The position numbers and the translations under genes are program-made. Positions 1 through 6,351 of a DNA stretch of 32,232 nt are shown here, one piece after another. The notes under the pieces were generated by a model. That model ran no database searches, was not told where the DNA came from, and saw only the letters and a program-made list of their open reading frames with translations. The number at the start of each line of letters is the position of its first letter. The stretch's first letter is position 1. This stretch comes from Acidobacteriaceae bacterium (lineage in GTDB: Bacteria; Acidobacteriota; Terriglobia; Bryobacterales; Bryobacteraceae). The stretch is from the NCBI GenBank assembly GCA_020247055.1, contig JADCJL010000058.1, positions 1-32,232 on the forward strand, given 5' to 3'.

Positions 1-170
1 CTTTTTTGAACCGCGCACAACGGACCCGCTGCGGCCTGTGCGCTCTTTTTTGAACCGCGCACAACGGACCCGCTGCGGCCTGTGCGCTCTTTTTTGAACC
101 GCGCACAACGGACCCGCTGCGGCCTGTGCGCTCTTTTTGGAACCGCGCACAACGGACTCGCTTCGGCCCG
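1..170. repeat. 44-bp tandem repeat, three exact copies plus one degenerate copy
   Basis: Copies lie at 1-44, 45-88 and 89-132 (identical) with a decayed fourth at 133-170; the array may begin before the window. Each unit contains the 7-bp inverted arms GCGCACA and TGTGCGC around a 17-nt GC-rich loop, and the right arm is followed on the + strand by CT then a T run. Each unit therefore resembles an intrinsic terminator read left to right. The copies abut without spacers, so this is not a CRISPR array. Function unknown. Confidence 0.9.
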
Positions 171-496
171 GCAGGAGGGGCGCGCGTGGTTACGAGCGCC
201 GCGCCGCTCAAAAGGCATCTTCGGTGCAATTCCATCCACACTGCTCTGTATTCTTGCGCGACCCCATGGACGGTCACCGGGGCGGCGCTCGTGAAGCGCC
301 GCGAGATGCCGGGTCAGCCGACGACGTGGGGCGAGTGACCTCCGAAGCTGTTCTCGCAAAACATCCCCAAGGCCCTCGATCCCGCCCGATCACACCGCAA
401 AATGAGATTTCCGAGAACGACAATCGAAGCAAACGGGGATCGGTCAGTCCACCCCGGCGAACCATCAGTCCACCCCGGCGAACCACACGTTTCCAT
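171..496. other. Gene-free stretch with a 21-bp direct duplication
   Basis: No ORF here resembles a protein family. The visible structure is a perfect 21-bp head-to-tail duplication at 444-464 and 465-485 with core CCACCCCGGCGAACC. Short repeats of this kind occur at the ends of IS21-like elements, but no transposase coding sequence is present, so that origin is only a possibility. The duplication sits just past the stop codon of the glycosyltransferase gene on the opposite strand. Confidence 0.6.
444..485. repeat. Perfect 21-bp direct duplication
   Basis: Two contiguous identical copies, 444-464 and 465-485, core CCACCCCGGCGAACC. It may be a relic of an insertion-sequence end or a simple slippage duplication; the sequence alone does not decide. 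Confidence 0.85.
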
Positions 497-1696
497 CTAC
501 GGTAGCGGCGGGACGGGGCGCGGCGGCGGAACCGGAGGCGGCACCGGCAACGACAGGAGTTGGCTCAGCACCTCCAACCGCGGCGCCATTTGTGCTTCCC
601 AAGAAAAGACCTCAGAAAACTTCCGCAAGCCCGCCGCCGCCAATTCGCACAACCCATCGTAGTTGGCGATCGCCTCGCCCGCCATGTCGGCAACCGCCGC
701 TGCCTCCACCCCGCAGAGAAGAATATCCCTCCCATGCGTAAATCGAAGGTTCTGCCCCAACTCATCCGTCGCGCACACCGCCACGCCGCTTAGCGCCGCT
801 TCCACGCAGCAACCCAACGGGAACCCGTCGAACTTCCCGGGCATCAAGGTGAACGCCCGGTTTGGCGATACGATGAGGTCAATTCGCCGGAAGAACTTTC
901 GCAAATCGGTGGATGACATCGGGGCGTGAAAGTGGATTCGTCCGGCGAGGTCCGAAACGTCCATCTCCTCCTCATCCCACGGACCGACCACGTGGAACTG
1001 AACAAATGCAAATCGCTTCGCCAGGATTCGCGCCGCGTGGATAAAGGTGTCAAAGCCCTTATCGCGCCCTAATGGCATGTATTTCCAAGCCGCGAAGCAG
1101 ATGTCCACTGTCTTTTTGTGAACGCCGAAGTACAGCTTCTCGGGCATCTCGTCGAGGTCCAGCGGCGGCATCACGCCCCCATGAATCATGCGGATGCGCT
1201 CTTCGTCACAGAGCCCCTTCTCGATAAGATAATCACGCGTTATCTTCTGCGTCGCGATGACGCACTTAAAGGCCGGTGAATCAAAAATCCGCTTCAGCTT
1301 CTCATCCACCGCGGGCTCATTGATGTAGAAGGAGCCCCCTGGATACAGCGTGAAGGCGAAGGGGGTAGCGCTCCGCTCGAGCTCGTCAATATAGGTCCGT
1401 ATGTTTTGAAAAAAGACGCAGTAGGCCGCTTGCCCCTCAAACGAAGTCCCCTCGTGCAGCAGTTGAACTCGGCCCTGGTCCTGCGGGAACAAACGCGTAT
1501 GCGATGCAATCAGATCGGACGGGGTCCCCTTCATGCGGAGAAACGGCGCCACCGCCATGCTGGTTTGCACGGAAGCATCAGGAAACGCATCCAGCAGGCC
1601 GGAAAGCTCGGCGAATCGAAATGACGAGAGCGGATGAGGGAAACAGTCGTCAAGAACCATTAGGCGGCGCCCCGCCGCGGTACGCCCGCCGTGCAT
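497..1696 (-). CDS. Glycosyltransferase, family 4-like
   Basis: Probably transfers a sugar from a nucleotide-sugar donor onto a glycan or lipid acceptor in the cytoplasm. The C-terminal half carries the GT-B donor-site signature: a DGFPLGCCVEAALSG stretch, the family's glycine-rich E-x7-E-like region in a slightly divergent form, followed by a VAVCATD strand. A HVVGPWD strand and an ISPN/IVSPN-like strand precede it, as in GT4 proteins. The start at 1696 is preferred because GAAGGTGGA lies just before this ATG; an in-frame ATG at 1789 would add 31 residues that do not look like the family. The protein is then 399 residues and ends in a proline-rich tail (PVPPPVPPPRP type). Acceptor and donor cannot be told. 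It is divergent from the methyltransferase at 2284 with about 590 bp between. Codon use is less GC-extreme than in the genes from 4.5 kb onward, which fits an accessory or transferred gene. Confidence 0.75.
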   Translation of the reverse strand: MHGGRTAAGRRLMVLDDCFPHPLSSFRFAELSGLLDAFPDASVQTSMAVAPFLRMKGTPSDLIASHTRLFPQDQGRVQLLHEGTSFEGQAAYCVFFQNIRTYIDELERSATPFAFTLYPGGSFYINEPAVDEKLKRIFDSPAFKCVIATQKITRDYLIEKGLCDEERIRMIHGGVMPPLDLDEMPEKLYFGVHKKTVDICFAAWKYMPLGRDKGFDTFIHAARILAKRFAFVQFHVVGPWDEEEMDVSDLAGRIHFHAPMSSTDLRKFFRRIDLIVSPNRAFTLMPGKFDGFPLGCCVEAALSGVAVCATDELGQNLRFTHGRDILLCGVEAAAVADMAGEAIANYDGLCELAAAGLRKFSEVFSWEAQMAPRLEVLSQLLSLPVPPPVPPPRPVPPLP

Positions 1697-2283
1697 TTCC
1701 ACCTTCGGTAGTCTAGCATGAAGAGCAGGGGATTCCGGGGGGGTGAGGCAGCGTTCTTGGTTTCCGACTCCGGCCGAAACTTTCCGCAAGCCGAATCGCC
1801 GGGCGACTTGCCGAGTTGATGTGCTTTCACAAGCTTGGTCGACGGCTTCTGCGAACCGCTGGTTGCAGGCTGCTCGCTGCAGGGCGCTTTACCAGGCAGC
1901 CGCGGGACGCGTTCGACCCTTGCTCCGCAATCCGGGCACTACGCAAGCGAACCTCAATCATCACCGTAGTCAGCAGCGAACTCGACGGAAAATCTCGCAC
2001 TTTTCGCTCGCTAAACTTATGATAGTCCCCGAACTTCCGCCTACAGCCGGAACACCCCAACTTCCGATTCCCCCGTTTCCGGCGGACCCAAAGACGAAGG
2101 CGTTTGCCCGATTTATGGATCTCATACCGGTACGCCCGCTACCCCGGCCACTGCAGGATTTTCGTGAAATCGATGTCTTTCCACTCGACAGGCTAGCCCC
2201 AAAGCCGGATTTCGGGAAAGCCCGTGAAATCAACCCCTTGATAGAATCCTGCGGAGAACCAAATGATTTGATACTGTGACTCC
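1697..2283. other. Long divergent intergenic region
   Basis: This gap separates the divergent glycosyltransferase and methyltransferase genes. I see no convincing promoter, terminator or RNA. The only coding candidate is the short ORF at 2019-2279, listed separately. A run of G at 1737-1742 and imperfect GCTGCAGG-type repeats near 1868-1890 are the only local irregularities. Confidence 0.5.
2019..2279 (+). CDS. Doubtful small proline-rich protein
   Basis: An 86-residue reading frame from the ATG at 2019 ends 4 nt before the ATG of the methyltransferase at 2284, a spacing typical of co-translated genes. The product is proline-rich at its N-terminus (repeated PLP/PIPP patterns) and acidic-hydrophobic at its end (ESCGEPNDLIL). 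I recognise no domain. No ribosome binding site is visible before the ATG, and third codon positions show no strong GC bias, so it may be chance. It is listed because of its placement only. Confidence 0.25.
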   Translation: MIVPELPPTAGTPQLPIPPFPADPKTKAFARFMDLIPVRPLPRPLQDFREIDVFPLDRLAPKPDFGKAREINPLIESCGEPNDLIL

Positions 2284-3273
2284 ATGAGAGAGCCCCTTCT
2301 GCTTGAGTTTGACAACTATGTATATGTCCAGGGCAGAGATTTGATGGATGAGGAAAGTCCTACTCACCCTCTCTTCGCGGAGGGCACCCTACCGGAGGTG
2401 GTCGCTGAGTTGCGAGCCAAGCTGCGTGCCGATCAGGAATCATTCCGTCCGGAAGTCCTTAACGGGCCAGTGGCTCAGGGGATCCGAGCGCGTGCCGGTC
2501 AATGGTTCCAACGTATCGACTTTCCGGCTCACGGGATTTCCACCACTTCGGACCGCGCTTGGGTTTACTTCGATGAAGGCGGCGTAAATACCCTCGGGAA
2601 AAACCTGACCAGCGAAGAGGCGTGTTTATTGCGCCCGTTGCCCAAATGGATGTATCTACAAAAGCGCATCCCACCCTTGGAGGGGAAGTCGATACTCGAA
2701 GTCGGTTCCTCCAATGGCTTTTTCCCATTCCGGTTTGCGGAACTCGGAGCCAAGAAAATCACCGGCATCGACGTTCAAAAATATAAGCACGAATCGGCTG
2801 TCTGGGCAAATTCGATTCTCGGCTGGAAGATGATCGAGTTTCGCCATTCTGATTTTCTTGTCGATCTCTCCATCGTTCCCCACGACATCGTATTCTCTTC
2901 CGAGGTCATCAATCACACGTTGTGCCCGCTTTGGGCGATCGCACGTCTGGTGAGTCTAGCCAAGGAGACACTGATACTCGACACCGGCGTGTTTGAATCC
3001 AAAAAACATGAGATGGAGCTATCCAGCGGCTGGTCCCGGGATAGGGAGAAACTTTACTTCCTCAGTTTTCACATCAGCGACGGTCTGCTTTGTTCCTATC
3101 TTCGAATACTTGGTTTCCGCGCGTCCGAAATCGTGAAGTACGAACAACGGGGCGCAGATCATACGCTCTACATCATCGATACGAGTGGACTCCACCAACG
3201 CCAGGACTCCGGTGAGATTGTCGAGGATCTTCGCCGGTCTCTAACAATGGAATGGACGCTTCCGGGCCATTAG
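2284..3273 (+). CDS. SAM-dependent methyltransferase, CmoB/DUF1698-like
   Basis: Class I methyltransferase fold. Motif I is seen at about residues 139-150 (ILEVGSSNGFFPFRFAELG), followed by the acidic end of strand 2 (ITGIDVQKY). The segment around residues 112-130 (LLRPLPKWMYLQKRIPPLEG) resembles the lead-in to the SAM domain in CmoB-like proteins, and FSSEVINHTLCPLWAIARL sits where those proteins carry motif IV and post-motif IV. In CmoB this fold modifies tRNA wobble uridine; here the length (329 residues) and a glycosyltransferase neighbour make a glycan or small-molecule substrate equally possible. No clear ribosome binding site precedes the ATG at 2284; an in-frame ATG at 2344 is an alternative start. 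Codon use is less extreme than in downstream genes. Confidence 0.7.
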   Translation: MREPLLLEFDNYVYVQGRDLMDEESPTHPLFAEGTLPEVVAELRAKLRADQESFRPEVLNGPVAQGIRARAGQWFQRIDFPAHGISTTSDRAWVYFDEGGVNTLGKNLTSEEACLLRPLPKWMYLQKRIPPLEGKSILEVGSSNGFFPFRFAELGAKKITGIDVQKYKHESAVWANSILGWKMIEFRHSDFLVDLSIVPHDIVFSSEVINHTLCPLWAIARLVSLAKETLILDTGVFESKKHEMELSSGWSRDREKLYFLSFHISDGLLCSYLRILGFRASEIVKYEQRGADHTLYIIDTSGLHQRQDSGEIVEDLRRSLTMEWTLPGH

Positions 3274-3607
3274 AAAACCTCGATTAGTCCAGGCTCAATC
3301 TCGACCAGTACGGATTTCCCGAGAAACCGTGCACAAGCCGCCTTTCTTTTTACTGTTTGGATCGTGAGGGAATTCGCGGGGGTCGGGAGCTGTTGCCATT
3401 GCGTGGTTGTGCGGCCACCTGCGGCGTGCTGCGGGCGGGCGAGTTTTGAAAGCTTTGTCTACTGGGACAACGCGTTGGCCACGCACGCCTTCCCGTTTTT
3501 AGTCGTGATTGCTGAGGTGGCTGATGATGGTAAGTTTTGATGTTCGGCCGATCGCTCCATGGGCCGGTTTTCAGGTGACCCTTGAGGGAATAGCGACCTC
3601 CGCCGTT
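3274..3607. other. Gap with probable decayed rhodanese C-terminus
   Basis: No intact gene. On the - strand, directly after the stop codon at 3608-3610 and in the same frame, the sequence reads NGGGRYSLKGHLKTG and onward without another stop until about 3356. The first six positions, counting the stop as residue 1, match the rhodanese CxxGxR active-site loop. Similarity fades quickly after that. The rest of the gap shows nothing I recognise. Confidence 0.5.
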
Positions 3608-3883
3608 TTAAACCGTCAGGATTGTCCTGTTGCTGGGGACTTCGGCGAGGCGCTTTTCGAGGTCGCCAAAGGGGATGTTGACGCAGCCCTTGAGCGCACC
3701 GAGCTCGGTACTCTCCTTCGGCTCGCGGACGTCGAGGTAGAAGAGATTCGGGTGCTCCTTCACGAACTTTTCGAGCTCTTCGGCGTCGGTGATTTTACGG
3801 ACGGTCGAGTCCTGAGCAACGGTGGATAGCGCGGCAAACAACAGAGTGACCAGCCGTTTGATCGTCAGAGTGTATCCTGACAA
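3608..3883 (-). pseudogene. Rhodanese-like exported protein, truncated at its catalytic cysteine
   Basis: The frame begins with an export-signal-like segment (TIKRLVTLLFAALSTVAQ) followed by a rhodanese domain: ITDAEELEKFVKEHPN, then the conserved strand FYLDVREPKE, then GCVNIPFGDLEKRLAEVP and the strand RTILTV that leads into the active-site loop. TAA follows immediately. In rhodaneses the next residue is the catalytic Cys of a CxxGxR loop; here the codons after the stop read NGGGR, giving stop-x-x-G-x-R. Without Cys and the C-terminal helices the product cannot be a sulfurtransferase. No ATG is available. TTG at 3883 has no ribosome binding site; CTG at 3868 has AGGA six bases upstream. It is divergent from the TetR gene with about 13 bp between, so the two promoters would overlap. 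It is either a decayed gene or a non-catalytic remnant. Confidence 0.65.
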
Positions 3884-3896
3884 GCAGGGGAGCGTT

Positions 3897-4445
3897 ATGG
3901 GCCGTCCACTAGCATTTGACCGGCAGACCGCGATCGGCGAAGCCCGGCGCGTGTTTTTCGAGAAGGGATATGAGGGGGCAAGCATCGAAGATCTGACCGC
4001 GGCGCTGGGGATCTCGCGGGCGAGCCTGTACAACACGTTCGGGGACAAGCGGGGATTGCTGCTCGAAGCCGTGGAGGCCGCCTGCGCGGAAGGAGAGACG
4101 ATGCGGGGAAAGGCAATCGAACGGCGGTGCCGGACGAAGATGATCGTGCGCGACTTCTTTCGCTCGCTGAGCGGGCCGGAGACCGACGGTTGCTTCCTGC
4201 TGACACTGGGGGCGGAACTGGCCGATAGCGATGAAGAGGTGAAGCGGCGAGTTGGCGAGTCGCTTGACAAGACCCGGCGGATGTTTGTCGAGCTGCTCAA
4301 GCGGGAGGGGCCGGCGCCGCACGTCGAGAAGAAGGCCGCCCAACTGGTGGGGGTGATGGTGGCGCTGCTGACGCTCGCGCGGGTGCATCCGGACAGAAAG
4401 ATGCTCGAGGCGATCGCAGAACAAGGGACGGCGATTCTGGACTGA
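3897..4445 (+). CDS. TetR/AcrR-family transcriptional regulator
   Basis: A 182-residue repressor of the TetR family. The N-terminal DNA-binding helix-turn-helix is clear: MGRPLAFDRQTAI, then ARRVFFEKGYEGASIEDL and the recognition helix region ALGISRASLYNTFGDKRGLL at about residues 37-56. The ligand-binding half (GCFLLTLGAELADSDEEV) is typical of members that pair with oxidoreductases. Start chosen at 3897 because GGGGAG precedes this ATG; an upstream GTG at 3822 would only add residues from the divergent gene's antisense. It lies 49 bp before an SDR gene in the same direction, with a perfect palindrome between (4470-4491) and a weaker copy over its own stop codon, so it most likely represses the SDR gene and responds to an SDR substrate or a related electrophile. 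The ligand is unknown. Confidence 0.9.
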   Translation: MGRPLAFDRQTAIGEARRVFFEKGYEGASIEDLTAALGISRASLYNTFGDKRGLLLEAVEAACAEGETMRGKAIERRCRTKMIVRDFFRSLSGPETDGCFLLTLGAELADSDEEVKRRVGESLDKTRRMFVELLKREGPAPHVEKKAAQLVGVMVALLTLARVHPDRKMLEAIAEQGTAILD

Positions 4446-4456
4446 TTGTTCAAAAA
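4435..4456. promoter_or_regulatory. Degenerate second copy of the TetR operator
   Basis: The left arm TTCTGGACT matches the arm TTTTGGACT of the perfect site at 8 of 9 positions, the spacer is GATT instead of GATG, and the right arm GTTCAAAAA keeps 6 of 9. It starts 35 bp before the perfect site and overlaps the TetR stop codon. It may be a weaker auxiliary site. Confidence 0.4.
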
Positions 4457-4469
4457 TAGTTGCGACCTT

Positions 4470-4491
4470 TTTTGGACTGATGAGTCCAAAA
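4470..4491. promoter_or_regulatory. Perfect palindromic operator, probably for the TetR regulator
   Basis: Arms TTTTGGACT (4470-4478) and AGTCCAAAA (4483-4491) are exact reverse complements around the spacer GATG. Its size and position between a TetR gene and the adjacent SDR gene fit a TetR-dimer operator. It covers the possible start codon at 4480 and ends 3 bp before the ATG at 4495, so binding would block initiation directly. Confidence 0.8.
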
Positions 4492-4494
4492 GGC

Positions 4495-5232
4495 ATGGGT
4501 AACCAACTTACAAACAAGATTGCAGTGGTAACGGGCGCATCGCGCGGGATAGGAAGGGCGACGGCCTTGCGGCTGGCGCGGGAGGGCGCCAAGGTTTACG
4601 TGCACTATAACGGGAGCGCCGAGGCGGCGGCCGCGGTGGTGGAGGAGATCGCGGCAGCGGGCGGCGCGGCCGTGGCCGTGCAGGCGGACCTGAGCACGGC
4701 GGCGGGGCCGGCAAAGCTGGCGGGCGCGGTGGAGGGGGAGATCGACATCCTGGTGAACAACGCCGGGGTGGTGGAGTACGCGGGGCTGGCGGAGACGACG
4801 CCGGAGCAGTTTGACCGCCTGTTTACGGTGAATGTGAAGAGCCTGTTTTTTCTGACGCAGGCGTTGGAGCCGCGGATTCGGCCGGGCGGGCGGGTGATCC
4901 ACGTTTCGAGCATTCTTTCGCACCGCGCGTTTCCGGGACTGACGGCGTATGCGGCGACGAAGGGAGCCGTGGATGCGTTGACGATTCATCTGGCGGCGCA
5001 GTTGGGGGCGCGGGAGATTACGGTGAACGCGGTGGCGCCGGGGGCGATTGATACGGACGCCAGTGCGTGGCTGCAGACGGAGCAGGGACAGGCGACGGCG
5101 AAACAGATGCAGGCGATTCCGCGGGTGGGGAAGGCCGAGGACGTAGCCGATGCGGTGGCGGCGCTGGCGGGACCGGACGGGCGCTGGATTACCGGGCAGG
5201 TGATTGCTGTGAGCGGCGGCGCGAAGCTGTAA
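4495..5232 (+). CDS. SDR-family NAD(P)-dependent oxidoreductase
   Basis: Classical short-chain dehydrogenase of about 245 residues. Seen: the cofactor motif TGASRGIG near the N-terminus, the adenine-pocket motif LVNNAGVVE, the catalytic Ser in HVSSIL and the catalytic Tyr/Lys in YAATK, then AVAPGAIDT and the C-terminal WITGQVIAVSGG typical of FabG-like members. It reduces or oxidises a carbonyl/alcohol with NAD(P)H in the cytoplasm; the substrate is not evident. An upstream in-frame ATG at 4480 lies in the middle of the palindromic operator; the ATG at 4495 gives the usual family N-terminus and is preferred, though the only SD-like bases (AAAAGG) are very close to it. Probably repressed by the TetR regulator at 3897. 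Convergent with the dehydrogenase at 5301. Confidence 0.9.
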   Translation: MGNQLTNKIAVVTGASRGIGRATALRLAREGAKVYVHYNGSAEAAAAVVEEIAAAGGAAVAVQADLSTAAGPAKLAGAVEGEIDILVNNAGVVEYAGLAETTPEQFDRLFTVNVKSLFFLTQALEPRIRPGGRVIHVSSILSHRAFPGLTAYAATKGAVDALTIHLAAQLGAREITVNAVAPGAIDTDASAWLQTEQGQATAKQMQAIPRVGKAEDVADAVAALAGPDGRWITGQVIAVSGGAKL

Positions 5233-5300
5233 CCGGGAGGGCTACTTTTCCACGGACGGCGGTAGCGAGAAGCCTCGGGTGGGTGCGGAGTGGGGCGGGC

Positions 5301-6305
5301 CTAGCGCCAGTCGAAGATGGCGGCGGCCATTTGCTTGGAGTGCGTCAAGGCTAACTCGTAGGCGTCGACGAGCTGGTGGGCGGGGAAGCGGTGGGTGATG
5401 ATGCGGTCGAGAGGAAGCTTGCCGCGGCGGGCGTAGTCGAAGATCAGCTCGATGTTCCTCCTCACGTTAAACGCAATCTCCTGCGGGGGGACTTCGGCGC
5501 GGGGCGAGAAGCCGGAGCCGGCCAGGATCAGCTGCTTGCCGTAAAACCACTCCATCGCCAAGGGGTTGAAGCCAGGGTCGGGTTGCGCGCGGCCGGGGAA
5601 GCCCAGAACGCTGATGCGGCCGCCGTACCGGGCGATGTCGACCGACTCGCGGTAGGCGTCCCAGGTGTTGGCCGTCAGGACAATCAGGTCCGCTTCGATG
5701 CCGCTCTGTTTGCCTTCGCCGGCGAGGCAGGCGTGTTCGGCACCTACGCGGAGGGCGAGGTCGCGGCGGAACGGGGAGTTGGCGATGGCGCTGACGCGCG
5801 CTCCCATGGCCTGCGCGACCGCTACCGTGCAGAGGCCGATGACCCCCAAGCCCACCACCGTGACGCGCTCGCCGGCCTGGTAGCCCAACTGGCGCATGCC
5901 GGCGACGCCGAGGTTGGTGAGGTAACAGAACGAAGCGACCTCCGGCGAGACGCCGTCGGGGACGGGGACGATCAGTTCGTCGTCGTTGGCGACGTAGGCG
6001 GACTGGTGGGGCTTCGGGGCGAAGACCCGCTGGCCTTCCCGCCAGCGGGTGACGCGGGCGCCGCAGCGGCGGATGACGCCGATGTTCGAGTAGCCGACCC
6101 AACGGGGATAGTCGGGGGCGGTGGGGACTTCGCGGGAGCGGCCTTCGTAGTTGCCGAGGTCGGTGCCGGTGGAGAGGGCGGAGACTTCGGTTTCGACAAA
6201 GATCTGGTGATCGCCGAGGGAGTCGAGCGAGTAGGTCTCCTGTTCGAGGCGGAGATCGCGGGCGCCGTGGAGGACGGCGCGGGTGAGGGTGACCTGATTG
6301 TGCAT
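5301..6305 (-). CDS. MDR-superfamily dehydrogenase (zinc-type alcohol dehydrogenase-like)
   Basis: Medium-chain dehydrogenase/reductase of 334 residues. The GroES-like N-terminal half shows VETEVSALSTGTDLGNYEG where zinc alcohol dehydrogenases carry the catalytic Cys, so the catalytic zinc site appears absent or altered, as in BchC-like and quinone-reductase-like relatives. The Rossmann motif GLGVIG follows GERVTVV at about residue 150. It probably oxidises or reduces a sugar-derived alcohol or ketone with NAD(P). It is divergent from the sialidase-like gene with 46 bp between, which contains an 8-bp inverted repeat. Neither start codon has a good ribosome binding site. The coding strand is C-rich, as for the other - strand genes here. 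Confidence 0.85.
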   Translation of the reverse strand: MHNQVTLTRAVLHGARDLRLEQETYSLDSLGDHQIFVETEVSALSTGTDLGNYEGRSREVPTAPDYPRWVGYSNIGVIRRCGARVTRWREGQRVFAPKPHQSAYVANDDELIVPVPDGVSPEVASFCYLTNLGVAGMRQLGYQAGERVTVVGLGVIGLCTVAVAQAMGARVSAIANSPFRRDLALRVGAEHACLAGEGKQSGIEADLIVLTANTWDAYRESVDIARYGGRISVLGFPGRAQPDPGFNPLAMEWFYGKQLILAGSGFSPRAEVPPQEIAFNVRRNIELIFDYARRGKLPLDRIITHRFPAHQLVDAYELALTHSKQMAAAIFDWR

Positions 6306-6325
6306 GGCGTTGCTCAGTCAGGATG

Positions 6326-6349
6326 ACACGAGTTCGGGCATACTCGTGT
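6326..6349. promoter_or_regulatory. Inverted repeat in the divergent dehydrogenase/sialidase promoter
   Basis: Arms ACACGAGT (6326-6333) and ACTCGTGT (6342-6349) are exact reverse complements with 8 nt between. It lies in a 46-bp divergent gap and ends 2 bp before the ATG at 6352. It could be an operator for a regulator not in the window, or a hairpin hiding the start codon. Confidence 0.6.
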
Positions 6350-6351
6350 AG

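Noticed and set aside
1-170. CRISPR array
   Set aside because: The repeats are contiguous with no unique spacers and there are no cas genes in the window.
3608-3610. Selenocysteine recoding at the rhodanese active site
   Set aside because: The stop is TAA, not TGA, and I see no SECIS-like hairpin just after it.
3509-3829. 106-codon + strand frame
   Set aside because: Antisense to the rhodanese frame, whose strand and residue pattern are clearly the real coding signal.
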